From positions 124,001 to 188,000 of the forward strand of contig NZ_JAIVLR010000001.1 of NCBI RefSeq assembly GCF_020524765.1: DNA of 64,000 nucleotides. The letters run 5' to 3'. Below are positions 47,176 through 55,683 of the stretch, piece after piece. Source of the DNA: Qipengyuania gaetbuli (GTDB lineage: Bacteria > Pseudomonadota > Alphaproteobacteria > Sphingomonadales > Sphingomonadaceae). A program made the position numbers and the translations under genes. The notes under the pieces are model-generated. The model was not told the origin of the DNA, made no database searches, and saw only the letters and a program-made list of their open reading frames with translations. Within the stretch, counting starts at the first letter, position 1. Each line of letters begins with the position of its first letter.

Positions 47176-47197
47176 GGCCCGGAGCATGCTCCGAGCC
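47176..47197 (-). terminator. Hairpin followed by T5 on the minus strand
   Basis: Near-perfect stem GGCCCGGAGC/GCTCCGAGCC with a 2-base loop. On the minus strand it is followed by TTTTTCG (47175-47169), the layout of an intrinsic terminator. On the plus strand no T run follows. It could end an antisense transcript from the ilvE leader region, or weakly end the lipoprotein gene. Confidence 0.5.
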
Positions 47198-47348
47198 ACA
47201 AATGCTGATTCTGACGTGGGAAAACTTTTTTTCAAGCCTTGTTTTACACGCCGCAACGCAACAAATTGATAGTCAAGATCAGCGGCGAACGCGGTCTTGG
47301 GGCCCTTGAAAAGGCTTCTAGCTCACTAGCGCGAAAGGAGGTGATCCG

Positions 47349-47405
47349 ATGTCTCATGGTTCAGCAGAGAGGTCGGCAAGTTTCCGCGCGAGGTACTATC
47401 GGTAA
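47349..47405 (+). CDS. 18-codon ORF with extreme Shine-Dalgarno in the ilvE leader
   Basis: ATG TCT ... CGG TAA, coding MSHGSAERSASFRARYYR. The region AAAGGAGGTGATCC at 47334-47347 is complementary to 14 bases of the 16S rRNA 3' end, ending one base before the ATG. The peptide is Arg/Ser-rich and not rich in Ile, Leu or Val, so it is not a simple amino acid attenuator. Its last codons and stop lie in the stem at 47396-47418. A leader or regulatory peptide is likely. Confidence 0.6.
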   Translation: MSHGSAERSASFRARYYR

Positions 47406-47418
47406 GCAGACCCGATAG
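47396..47418 (+). promoter_or_regulatory. Hairpin over the leader ORF stop codon
   Basis: Perfect 7-bp stem CTATCGG/CCGATAG. Its left arm covers the last codons of the small ORF and its loop holds the stop codon, so a ribosome ending there would melt it. A 6-bp stem AGCGGC/GCCGCT follows at 47429-47446. Confidence 0.55.
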
Positions 47419-47454
47419 AGACTTCGTGAGCGGCACTTCCGCCGCTGACCATGC

Positions 47455-47496
47455 GAAGGGCAGTTTCTCCTCCGGGCGAAGCTGCCCTTCTCATTT
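47455..47496 (+). terminator. Terminator-like hairpin ahead of ilvE
   Basis: 9-bp perfect stem GAAGGGCAG/CTGCCCTTC with an 18-base loop, followed by TCATTTTG. It lies 57 bases before ilvE and could end the leader transcript or attenuate ilvE. Confidence 0.6.
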
Positions 47497-47546
47497 TGTG
47501 GCTTCAGACCTTGCCCTGAAACCCGCCTACCTTTAACCGCGCGGGC

Positions 47547-48626
47547 ATGGATTTCGAGCACATCCCCCACCCCGCCCCGGTCCCCGGCGAAACGCGCCAG
47601 CAGGCCCTTCTCGACCCCGGCTTCGGTAAGCTCTTCACCGACCACATGGTCGTGATCGACTATGATGCCGACAAGGGCGGGTGGCACAAGGCGACGCTGG
47701 GACCGCGCGAGCCGATCAGCCTCGATCCGGCTGCTGCCGTGCTGCACTATGCGCAGGAAATCTTCGAGGGGATGAAAGCTTACAAGCAGGGCGACGACAG
47801 CCTTGCCCTGTTTCGCCCCGAACAGAATGCCCGCCGTTTCAACGACAGCGCCCGGCGCATGGCCATGCCCGAACTGCCGGAGGAACTGTTCCTCGAATCA
47901 ATCCGCCAGCTGGTCGCGATCGACCGCGACTGGGTGCCGACCATACCCGACGGCGCGCTCTACCTGCGCCCCTTCATGTTCGCGTCCGAGGCTTTCCTCG
48001 GCGTGCGTCCGGCCCGCCAGTACAAGTACATCCTGATCGCCTCGCCGGTCGGCGGCTATTTCAAGGGCGGCGCGAAGGCGGTGAAAATCTGGGTCAGCCG
48101 CAACTACACCCGCGCTGCCCCCGGCGGCACGGGCGCGGCCAAGACCGGCGGCAACTACGCCGCCAGCCTCGTCCCGCAGGCCGAAGGTATCGAACACGGC
48201 TGCGACCAGGTCGTCTTCCTCGATGCGGTCGAGAAGAAGTGGATCGAGGAACTGGGCGGCATGAACCTGTTCTTCGTCTTCGACGACGGCAGCGTGATCA
48301 CCCCGCCGCTCACCGGCACGATCCTGCCGGGCATCACCCGTGACAGCCTGATCCAGCTGCTGCGCGAGGAAGGCCTCACCGTGCGCGAGGAGCCTTACAG
48401 CATCGACCAGTGGCGCGCCGATGCCACCTCGGGTCGCCTGCTGGAGACCATGGCCTGCGGTACCGCAGCGGTGGTCACGCCGGTCGGCACGGTGCTCGGC
48501 CCCGACGGCGAATTCCACATCGGCAGCGGCGGCACGGGCCAGATCACCAACAAGATCCGCGAAAAGCTGGTCGGCATCCAGAAGGGTGCCGTTCCCGACA
48601 CCCACGGCTGGACGGTGAAGCTCTAA
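47547..48626 (+). CDS. ilvE: Branched-chain amino acid aminotransferase
   Basis: 359-residue PLP enzyme of the BCAT type, final step of Val, Leu and Ile synthesis and first of their degradation. Motifs: HYAQEIFEGMKAY near residue 67, the PLP Lys in GAAKTGGNYAAS near residue 201, and EELGGMNLFFVF near residue 234. The stop TAA overlaps the LysR stop on the other strand. It has its own long leader (47119-47546), suggesting separate control. Confidence 0.96.
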   Translation: MDFEHIPHPAPVPGETRQQALLDPGFGKLFTDHMVVIDYDADKGGWHKATLGPREPISLDPAAAVLHYAQEIFEGMKAYKQGDDSLALFRPEQNARRFNDSARRMAMPELPEELFLESIRQLVAIDRDWVPTIPDGALYLRPFMFASEAFLGVRPARQYKYILIASPVGGYFKGGAKAVKIWVSRNYTRAAPGGTGAAKTGGNYAASLVPQAEGIEHGCDQVVFLDAVEKKWIEELGGMNLFFVFDDGSVITPPLTGTILPGITRDSLIQLLREEGLTVREEPYSIDQWRADATSGRLLETMACGTAAVVTPVGTVLGPDGEFHIGSGGTGQITNKIREKLVGIQKGAVPDTHGWTVKL

Positions 48627-49552
48627 TCCCTAGCGGCGACCGACGGTTCGACCGCGCTGCAATCGCCCAGCCGCTCGCGGATCGCATCGATCAGCCAGCT
48701 GGTCGCCGGGCCTGGGCGTGCATCGCGGCGCCAGAGCGCGCTGAGCGTGTAGTTCGCGCCGGGCTTTTCGGGCAGGTCGAGCAGACATAGCCGGCCTTCG
48801 GCGATATCCGCGCTCACCGTGTGGCGCGGCATGTTGCCCCAGCCGATGCCCTCCTTGAGCAGCGCGTGCTTGGCGCCGAGATCGGCCAGCCGCCAGCTTT
48901 GCGGTGACAGGACCGAGAACTCGCGTCCCTCCGTCAGCGGCGACCTGTCAGACAGGACGAGTTGCAGGTGCTTGCGGCTTTCACCAGGCGCGACGCCCTT
49001 GCGGGCAAGAGGGTGCTGCGGCGCTGCCACGGGCACCAGCTCGACCTCACCGATCGCTTGCCGCTCCAATTCGGGATGGTCCGCCAGCACCGGCCCGCCG
49101 ACGGCAAGGTCCGCGCCGCCATCGAGCAGGCAGGCCGCCACCGCCCCCAGCGCCTCGACCTGCAAGCGCAAGGCGACGGTCGGAAACATCGCGCGGAATT
49201 CGCGCAGGACGCTGGCAGTGACCTCGCCCGGCAGCATCACGTCGACCACCAGCGAAACCTCGCTTTCGAGTCCCGCGTGGAGGCTGCGCGTCTTGGCCAG
49301 CAGGGCATCGATCCCGTCGGCAATGCCCTTGGCCTCGGCCAGCAGGCCGCGCCCCTCTTCGGTCAGCACGGGCCGGCGCGATCCTTCGCGTTCGAACAGG
49401 GTGACGCCGAGCTGCGACTCCATCTGCGCGATGCCGTAACTGACGGCGGAAACCGCCCGCCCCATGCGCCGCGCGGCCGCGCCGAAGCTGCCCTCCTCCG
49501 CCACGGCGAGAAAGATGCGCAATTGGTCGAGGCTCGGTTCGCCCAACTTCAT
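48623..49552 (-). CDS. LysR-family transcriptional regulator
   Basis: 309-residue LysR regulator with the winged helix at residues 6-60 (SLDQLRIFLAVAEEGSFGAA, and VSAVSYGIAQME). It is divergent from pirin and azoR with 105 bases between starts; its likely targets are those genes. An inverted repeat TGTTC-N9-GAACA (49553-49571) sits at the start of its own gene. The start ATG at 49552 is chosen because the frame further upstream adds no family sequence. The effector is unknown. Confidence 0.88.
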   Translation of the reverse strand: MKLGEPSLDQLRIFLAVAEEGSFGAAARRMGRAVSAVSYGIAQMESQLGVTLFEREGSRRPVLTEEGRGLLAEAKGIADGIDALLAKTRSLHAGLESEVSLVVDVMLPGEVTASVLREFRAMFPTVALRLQVEALGAVAACLLDGGADLAVGGPVLADHPELERQAIGEVELVPVAAPQHPLARKGVAPGESRKHLQLVLSDRSPLTEGREFSVLSPQSWRLADLGAKHALLKEGIGWGNMPRHTVSADIAEGRLCLLDLPEKPGANYTLSALWRRDARPGPATSWLIDAIRERLGDCSAVEPSVAARD

Positions 49553-49657
49553 TGTTCGGATTTCCTGAACATCCTGATGTGTTTTATCGCAGTTATCGGA
49601 ACGCGGTGCAAACTCTATCTCCACTCTCAACGAAGCATTCCCACAGGGAGACACGTC

Positions 49658-50359
49658 ATGATCGAACTACGGCCTTTCAACACGCTCGGCGCGGCCAACC
49701 ACGGCTGGCTCGATGCGCACCACCACTTTTCCTTCGCCGGATATCACGACCCCTCGCGCGTCAATTGGGGCGCCCTGCGCGTCTGGAACGACGACAAGAT
49801 CGCGCCCAAGAGCGGCTTTCCGACCCACCCGCACCAGGACATGGAAATCATCACCTATGTCCGCAGCGGCGCGATCACGCACCGCGACAGCATGGGCAAT
49901 GAAGGCCGCACCGAAGCGGGCGACGTTCAGGTGATGAGCGCGGGCCGCGGCGTGGCCCATTCCGAGTTCAATCTCGAGGACGAGGAAACCACACTGTTCC
50001 AGATCTGGATCATCCCGTCCGAACGCGGCGGCGATCCCAGCTGGGGCGCGCGGCAGTTTCCCAAGGGCGACCGGGCCGGCCAGTTCGTGCCGCTCGCCAG
50101 CGGCGCTGCCAATGATGACGATGCGCTGCGCATCCGCACCGATGCCCGCGTGCTGGGCGCCACGGTCAAAGCGGGCGAAAGCGTGACCTACACGCCTGCC
50201 CAAGCCGACCGGCACCTCTACCTCGTGCCCGCCACCGGCAGCATCCGCGTGGGCGACATCGAGGCGAGGGCGCGCGACGGCATCGCCATCACCAAGGAAG
50301 ACAGCATCACCATCACCGCGCTCGAGGACAGCGAACTCGTCCTCGTCGACACAGCCTGA
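49658..50359 (+). CDS. Pirin family protein
   Basis: 233-residue bicupin. Metal-binding residues are in HPHQDMEIITYV near residue 57 (pirin signature HPHxxxE) and GRGVAHSE near residue 105; the C-terminal cupin is ADRHLYLVP. Pirins in bacteria can act as quercetin dioxygenases or regulators. The pair pirin-azoR beside a LysR gene suggests response to quinones or aromatic electrophiles, which is inference. GGGAG precedes the ATG at 49658. Confidence 0.93.
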   Translation: MIELRPFNTLGAANHGWLDAHHHFSFAGYHDPSRVNWGALRVWNDDKIAPKSGFPTHPHQDMEIITYVRSGAITHRDSMGNEGRTEAGDVQVMSAGRGVAHSEFNLEDEETTLFQIWIIPSERGGDPSWGARQFPKGDRAGQFVPLASGAANDDDALRIRTDARVLGATVKAGESVTYTPAQADRHLYLVPATGSIRVGDIEARARDGIAITKEDSITITALEDSELVLVDTA

Positions 50360-50374
50360 ACAGGAGACAGTAAC

Positions 50375-50968
50375 ATGAGCACCATCCTTCACATCACCGC
50401 CAGCATCCGAGACGGAGAATCCGTTTCGCGCAGCCTCGGCAGCAAGCTCGTTGAAGGCCTCGCCGCGAAGCAGGGCGCAAGCGTCGTCACCCGCGACTTG
50501 TCGCAGAACAACCTGCCTTTCATCGATGCAGAGCGATTCGCTGCAAACCTTGCGCCCTATGCCGACCGCTCGCCCGAGCAGCATGAGCTGGCAAAGGTCG
50601 CCGACGAGCTGATCGAGGAACTGAAGGCAGCAGACACAGTGGTCTTCAGCGTGCCGATCTACAACTTCTCGGTCCCTGCGACCGTGAAGGCCTGGGCTGA
50701 CCTCGTCGCGCGCGCCGGAACGACCTTCCAGTACACCGCCAATGGTCCCGAGGGCCTGCTGACGGGCAAGAAGGCCTACATCACCGCCGCTTCGGGCGGC
50801 ACGCCGGTCGGCAGCGCGATGGACTTCATGACGCCTTGGCTGACCTTCTTCCTCGGCTTCCTCGGCATCAAGGACGTGGAAGTCGTTGCTGCCGACGGCA
50901 TCATGGGTGAAGGCGGCGAAGAGAAGATCGCCGCCGCCCACCAGCAGGTAGAAAAGCTGGCCGCCTGA
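50375..50968 (+). CDS. azoR: FMN-dependent NADH-azoreductase
   Basis: 197-residue flavodoxin-fold oxidoreductase of the AzoR family, reducing quinones or azo compounds with NAD(P)H and FMN. FMN-binding segments: ITASIRDGESVSRSLG near residue 7, PIYNFSVPATVKAWADLVAR near residue 94 and TAASGG near residue 133. It starts 15 bases after pirin, so co-transcription is likely. It ends directly before the convergent MFS stop codon with no gap. Confidence 0.92.
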   Translation: MSTILHITASIRDGESVSRSLGSKLVEGLAAKQGASVVTRDLSQNNLPFIDAERFAANLAPYADRSPEQHELAKVADELIEELKAADTVVFSVPIYNFSVPATVKAWADLVARAGTTFQYTANGPEGLLTGKKAYITAASGGTPVGSAMDFMTPWLTFFLGFLGIKDVEVVAADGIMGEGGEEKIAAAHQQVEKLAA

Positions 50969-52312
50969 TCAGGCCGGCTTTTGCGCCGCCAGTATGTCGC
51001 GCCGCTTCCGGAGTTCATAATACTCCGGGCGGCGCGGATACTGGACGGTCAGCAACAATGTCAGGGCTCCGGCGAGACCGGCCCCCACGATGAGGAAGAT
51101 CGCGGGCAAGCCCCCAAGCGCATCGGTCTTGCCGAGCATGTACGCCCCGAACGAAATGCCGAAGTTGGACACGGCCATGTAGATCGTGAACTGCGTGGCG
51201 GCGACCGCCGGATCGCACAGGCGCATGGATATCGGCAGCAGTGCCACCGTGATCAGCATGTCCAGCGGGATCCAGAAGCACACGAAGGCCACGAAGACGG
51301 CCGAATTGCTCCAATAGGCGACGCCGAAATACATGACGGCACAAAGGGCAATTCCGGAGGCGAGCCACATCAGGCCTATCCGTTTCGCGCCGAACTTGTC
51401 GCCAAGCCAGCCCCCCAACGTCATGCACAGCACACCCGCCAACAGGCCCCCCGTCGCGGTCAGGCTGGCGATTTCCGACGTATCCCAGCCGGCATAATTC
51501 GCCCCGATCAGCGGGGTGGCCCCCGTAAACGCCCCGTAGAGCATCCCGCGCCCGAACAGGCACGGTATCCAAAGCAGGCTCACCGCCCGGCTCATCGAAT
51601 GGAACGTCGCTTTAAGGAGCGGCCACCAGGCATCGAGCTGGATTTCCAGGTTCCGCCGATGCGCCTGCCCCGCGCTCCACGGCAACGACCTCTCTCCGCT
51701 GCGTTCCCTGAACGATGCGATGTAGACGCACAGGGCGAAGATCAGCGCCGCAACGATAAGGAAGGCGGCAGGCGCACCCAGACGCTCGATCACGAATCCG
51801 CAGATGGCCGTGGCAACGCCGACGCCGATCGATTGTCCGCCGAACATCATTCCGGACCCCCGGGCCCGTTCGTCTTCGGTCATGATATCGACTGCAAGGC
51901 CATCGACAGCGACGTCCTGGAACGTGGTCGCCATGTTCACGGCAAAGCCTATGCCGCCGAGGATGGCGACGTCGGTCACTGCCGGATCGATCAGGGCGCC
52001 GGCGACCAGGCACGCGATCATCACGAACTGCGCGCCAAGTATCCACGCCCGGCGCCTTCCCATGGGCAGGAAGGTGTAACGGTCCATGATGAAGCCGTTC
52101 ACCAGCTTCAGCGACCATGGGAGTGCCGTCAGTGCGGCGACCGTGCCGACATCGGCAGCCGATGCCCCGTTCACCGCCATCCAGGCGGGGATGGCGAACC
52201 AGAACAGGCCGATGGGCATGCCTTGCCCGACATAGAGAATGAACAGCGTGAACAGCCGCAGTCGCTGGCTGTTCTCGAGAATCCACGCATTGCTTGAACC
52301 GGCAACAGCCAT
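50969..52312 (-). CDS. MFS transporter, AmpG-like
   Basis: 447-residue transporter with about 12 membrane helices. The segments FVMIACLVAG and TTFQDVAVDGLAVDIM match the AmpG/acetyl-CoA transporter-like branch of MFS (the motif QDVAVDG is characteristic). AmpG imports anhydro-muropeptides for peptidoglycan recycling; a different substrate cannot be excluded. It has its own promoter region upstream (52313-52451 is free of genes). No recycling enzyme lies next to it. Confidence 0.85.
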   Translation of the reverse strand: MAVAGSSNAWILENSQRLRLFTLFILYVGQGMPIGLFWFAIPAWMAVNGASAADVGTVAALTALPWSLKLVNGFIMDRYTFLPMGRRRAWILGAQFVMIACLVAGALIDPAVTDVAILGGIGFAVNMATTFQDVAVDGLAVDIMTEDERARGSGMMFGGQSIGVGVATAICGFVIERLGAPAAFLIVAALIFALCVYIASFRERSGERSLPWSAGQAHRRNLEIQLDAWWPLLKATFHSMSRAVSLLWIPCLFGRGMLYGAFTGATPLIGANYAGWDTSEIASLTATGGLLAGVLCMTLGGWLGDKFGAKRIGLMWLASGIALCAVMYFGVAYWSNSAVFVAFVCFWIPLDMLITVALLPISMRLCDPAVAATQFTIYMAVSNFGISFGAYMLGKTDALGGLPAIFLIVGAGLAGALTLLLTVQYPRRPEYYELRKRRDILAAQKPA

Positions 52313-52451
52313 GCTCGTCCCCCCTTGAAGTGAGCGGCTGGCTTTGTGCCGTGGCCGGATGCGTCCCTAACGATCCGTGCCGGATGTGTGACTCGGAATC
52401 ACCGCGATGGCAAGTGCGTCACGCAACCCCCTGATTTCGCGAAGACAAGCA

Positions 52452-53339
52452 TCATATCCGCGTCTTCACGAGCAGCGGCTTGAAGATATTGCGCGTGGGC
52501 CTGAGGACGATGATCGCAACGCCCGCCAGCGCGATTGCCCCACCCACGACCAGCCTCGTGCTCACCGCATCGCCTGTCAGCCATGCTCCGAATACGATGG
52601 TCAGGATCGGTGTCATGAGAGTCAGGGGCACGACGAGATTTGCGTCGTTTTCCTGAAGCAGCCGGTAGTAGGCCGTGTGTGCGCCAACCGAAACGACGAT
52701 CGCGGCGAACACCAGGCAAGCGGCCAGTTCCCACGGCGCGGCTCTCCAAGACGTAGCCTGACCCGTCTCCATCACCAGCGATAGCGGCAGCAGGACGAGA
52801 ACCGACGCGAGGGCCGCCCATGCCTGCAGCCGGATCGATGAGATATCGAGCTGCTTCATGAACACCGTGCCCAGCGCACCGACGACCGCACCGGCAAATA
52901 TGAAGATGAGGCCGGTGCTCGCCTCCATCTGGTTGCCGCCCGTCATCGCGTAAAGGACGCCTCCGAAGGCCAGTGCGATGCCGAGGGCACGTTTCCAGCG
53001 GATGCGTTCGCCAAGGAACAGGATGGCGAACAGCACCGTCATCGGTGCGCCCGACAGGCTGACCACTCCCGCAGCCGATGGGCTGGCTGTCTGAAGCCCT
53101 ATGAACAGCAGGGCAAAGGACCCGCCGCTGATGGCGAGGCCGATCAGCATCACTCTACCCAACTGCCTCGGAACCGGTCGCAGCAGCGGCAGCAATGCCA
53201 GCGCGACGATGGCCGACCGCAGGAAGGCATAAAACAAGGGCGGCGTCTCGAGGTCGCTCACCGCAATCTTGCTGACCACGACATTGAGCGCCCAGACGAC
53301 GTTGCACGTCATGATTATGGCAAAGGCGCGGGGCGACAC
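52452..53339 (-). CDS. EamA/DMT family transporter
   Basis: 295-residue membrane protein with ten predicted helices in two EamA repeats, for example NVVWALNVVVSKIAV at the start and LTLMTPILTIVFGAWLTGD in the second half, a pattern typical of drug/metabolite exporters. Substrate unknown. The GTG start at 53339 lies just 2 bases beyond the nadE stop (53344 to 53346), and no better start exists, so translation may follow nadE. Confidence 0.88.
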   Translation of the reverse strand: MSPRAFAIIMTCNVVWALNVVVSKIAVSDLETPPLFYAFLRSAIVALALLPLLRPVPRQLGRVMLIGLAISGGSFALLFIGLQTASPSAAGVVSLSGAPMTVLFAILFLGERIRWKRALGIALAFGGVLYAMTGGNQMEASTGLIFIFAGAVVGALGTVFMKQLDISSIRLQAWAALASVLVLLPLSLVMETGQATSWRAAPWELAACLVFAAIVVSVGAHTAYYRLLQENDANLVVPLTLMTPILTIVFGAWLTGDAVSTRLVVGGAIALAGVAIIVLRPTRNIFKPLLVKTRI

Positions 53340-53343
53340 GGGC

Positions 53344-55644
53344 TCAGCCTTCCAGCGGCGGAAGCGCGCCGTGCAAATCGGCCAGCCAGACATCGGCGAC
53401 CGCATCGCTCGGTGCGCGCCAGTCGCCGCGGGGCGACAGCGCGCCGCCCGCGCTGACTTTGGGGCCATTGGGCAAGGCACTGCGTTTGAACTGGCTGAAG
53501 GCGAAGAAACGCTTCACGAAATTCTCGAGCCATTTGGCAATGGTGGAAAGGTCGTACTGGTTGCGCGCTTCATGCGGGAAGTCGATCGGCCACAACCCCG
53601 CCTGCGCGTCCTTCCACGCGTGCCATGCTAGAAAGGCGACATGGCTCGGGCTTTGCCCCCAGCGGATGACGTGGTGGAGGAAGAAGTCGTTCAACTCATA
53701 GGGTCCGATGATCGACTGGGTGGACTGGATGGCTCCGTCCGCTCCTGCCGGCACCAGTTCGGGGCTGATCTCGGTGTCCAGGATGGCGAGCAATATCTCG
53801 TCCACGCCGTCGTCGAACTGGTGCGTCGTGGTCGTCCATCGGATGAGGTACTGGATCAGCGTCTTGGGTACGCCCGCATTGACCGCATAATGGCTCATCT
53901 GGTCGCCCACGCCATAGGTGCACCAGCCGAGCGCCAGTTCGGACAGGTCGCCCGTGCCCAGCACGAAGCCCGAATGATGCCCCGCGAGACGGAACAGGTA
54001 GTCGGTCCGCAGGCCTGCCTGCACGTTCTCGAAGGTGGTGTCGTATTGCGGCTCGCCGTCGGAGAAAGGGTGATCGATATCCTCCAGCATCTGACGCGCG
54101 GCCGGCTTGATGTCGATTTCCTCTGCCGTGATGTGGAAAGCTTCCATCAGCTTCCAGGCATTTGACTTGGTGTGGTCCGAGGTCGCGAAGCCGGGCATAG
54201 TGTAACCGCGAATGTCGGTTCGGGGCCGCCCCAGCCGGTCCATCGCCTTGGCCGCGACGAGCAGCGCGTGGGTCGAATCCAGCCCGCCCGAGATGCCAAT
54301 CACGATGGTCTTGGCCTTCGTGGATTCGATTCGGCGCATCAGCGCATCGACCTGGATGTTGAACGCCTCGTAGCAATCCTCGTCCAGCTTCTCGCGCCGG
54401 TTTGGCACGAAGGGGAAGCGGCGGATCGGGCGCACGAGACCGATGTCCCTGCGCGGCGCCCCGTGCTCGAACGTGGCGCGGCGATACCAGTCCTCGGGCC
54501 TTCCGGCGAAATCTCCGGCGTCGCCCCAGGTCTGCATCCGCATCCGCTCGGCAAGGATGCGGCGGGTGTCGATATCCGTCACGCATAGCTCGGGCGCATG
54601 GTCGAAGCGTTCGCTTTCGACCAGCAGGTCGCCAAGCTCGTAGATCATGCCCTGTCCGTCCCACGCGAGGTCGGTCGTGCTTTCGCCGTAACCGCTCGCC
54701 GAATAGGCATAGGCGCAGACCGAGCGCGAGGAACTGGCACGGGTGAGCATGTGCCGCTCGTCGGACTTGCCGATGGTGATGTTGGAGGCCGAGAGGTTCA
54801 GCAGGATCGTCGCCCCGGCCAGCGCGGCAAGCGTGCCGGGCGGGTTGGGCGACCAGAAATCCTCGCAGATCTCGATCCCGAAAGTGAAACCCGACAGGTC
54901 GCTCGCCTCGAATACGAGGTCCGTGCCGAAGGGTACAGTCTCGCCGCCCACCGTGATTTCCAGCCCGACGCACTCGCGCCCGTGGCTGAACCAGCGCTTC
55001 TCGTAGAACTCACGGTAATTGGGCAGGTAGCTCTTGGGCACCACGCCGAGGATGCGGCCCTTCGCAATGGCGATGGCGCAATTGTAGATGCGCCCGTTGC
55101 GCCGCAGCGGCGCCCCGATGACGAGGACGGGCGAAAGCCTCTCCGATGCCTCGACAATGTCTGACAGGTGCCGCTCCACCGCTTCGAGCAGGGCCGTCTG
55201 CAGGTGCAGATCGTCGATCGCATAGGACGAAAGGCACAGCTCGGGATAGAGCAGCAGGTCGACACCCTGATCGTGCGCCTTTTCGGCCTGCTCCAGAATG
55301 CCTTGCGCGTTGTAGGCCACGTCGGCCGTGCGAGTCCGGGGTGTAGCCGTCGCCACACGCACGAAGCCGTGGGTGTGCAGGTCGTAGAAGGGGTGCGTAT
55401 CGCCCTTTGCCATTGGTCGGGTGTCTTTCTCGCCTTCAGAGGCAGGGGTGATCCAGTCGGCGGGCTGGCATATGCCGAGCTCGGAAAGTTTGCGCTGGGC
55501 ATCGGCGCGCGCGATCCGGCCCTTGCTCTCCCAGCCGAATACGGTCTGTGTCTTGAAGCCGTGCCGCGAGGCGAATTCTTCCGCCGAGAGGGGCGGATCC
55601 TGCGACAGGCGCCAGGCCTTGAGTTTCTGTCCCGCGAGATGCAT
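53344..55644 (-). CDS. nadE: Glutamine-dependent NAD+ synthetase with N-terminal helix-turn-helix extension
   Basis: 766-residue enzyme that amidates NaAD to NAD+ using glutamine. A nitrilase-type glutaminase (Glu in LLYPELCLSS, Lys in PKSYLPNYREF, Cys in FGIEICEDFW) precedes an ATP pyrophosphatase domain (GISGGLDSTH). Family members usually start near MAKGDTHPFYDLHTHGF (about residue 78 here). Before it lies an unbroken 68-residue HTH-like segment: LAGQKLKAWRLSQDPPLSAE, FKTQTVFGWESKGRI, GICQPADWITPA. Start ATG at 55644; a palindrome at 55654-55672 is just upstream. Confidence 0.9.
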   Translation of the reverse strand: MHLAGQKLKAWRLSQDPPLSAEEFASRHGFKTQTVFGWESKGRIARADAQRKLSELGICQPADWITPASEGEKDTRPMAKGDTHPFYDLHTHGFVRVATATPRTRTADVAYNAQGILEQAEKAHDQGVDLLLYPELCLSSYAIDDLHLQTALLEAVERHLSDIVEASERLSPVLVIGAPLRRNGRIYNCAIAIAKGRILGVVPKSYLPNYREFYEKRWFSHGRECVGLEITVGGETVPFGTDLVFEASDLSGFTFGIEICEDFWSPNPPGTLAALAGATILLNLSASNITIGKSDERHMLTRASSSRSVCAYAYSASGYGESTTDLAWDGQGMIYELGDLLVESERFDHAPELCVTDIDTRRILAERMRMQTWGDAGDFAGRPEDWYRRATFEHGAPRRDIGLVRPIRRFPFVPNRREKLDEDCYEAFNIQVDALMRRIESTKAKTIVIGISGGLDSTHALLVAAKAMDRLGRPRTDIRGYTMPGFATSDHTKSNAWKLMEAFHITAEEIDIKPAARQMLEDIDHPFSDGEPQYDTTFENVQAGLRTDYLFRLAGHHSGFVLGTGDLSELALGWCTYGVGDQMSHYAVNAGVPKTLIQYLIRWTTTTHQFDDGVDEILLAILDTEISPELVPAGADGAIQSTQSIIGPYELNDFFLHHVIRWGQSPSHVAFLAWHAWKDAQAGLWPIDFPHEARNQYDLSTIAKWLENFVKRFFAFSQFKRSALPNGPKVSAGGALSPRGDWRAPSDAVADVWLADLHGALPPLEG

Positions 55645-55653
55645 GCCCGTGCA

Positions 55654-55672
55654 ATTATCTCTAAAAGATAAT
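55654..55672. promoter_or_regulatory. Palindrome upstream of HTH-nadE
   Basis: Inverted repeat ATTATCT-CTAAA-AGATAAT, 9 bases before the nadE ATG and 11 bases after the topoisomerase stop. It is AT-rich in a G+C-rich genome and has the shape of an HTH regulator operator. Binding by the fused HTH is a plausible but untested idea. Confidence 0.5.
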
Positions 55673-55683
55673 CGATGCAAGGC

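Larger units (their letters stand above)
47119..47546 (+). other. 428-base gene-poor stretch before ilvE with a structured leader
   Basis: This is the only gap over 300 bases. It contains, in order, a hairpin at 47176-47197, a T7 run (around 47226), a 7-bp stem CAAGATC/GGTCTTG (one wobble) near 47274-47299, a very strong ribosome binding site, an 18-codon ORF, and three more hairpins up to 47490. No promoter was identified with confidence. The arrangement looks like a regulated leader or a small RNA. Confidence 0.6.

Noticed and set aside
47334..47347. Fragment of a 16S rRNA gene on the minus strand
   Set aside because: GGATCACCTCCTTT equals the 16S 3' end on the minus strand, but no further rRNA sequence precedes it, and on the plus strand it sits exactly before an ATG, so it is a strong ribosome binding site.
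53344..55413. nadE as two genes, a separate HTH gene and an NAD synthetase
   Set aside because: There is no stop codon or good ribosome binding site between the two parts, so a fusion fits better; an internal start at 55413 is kept as an alternative.
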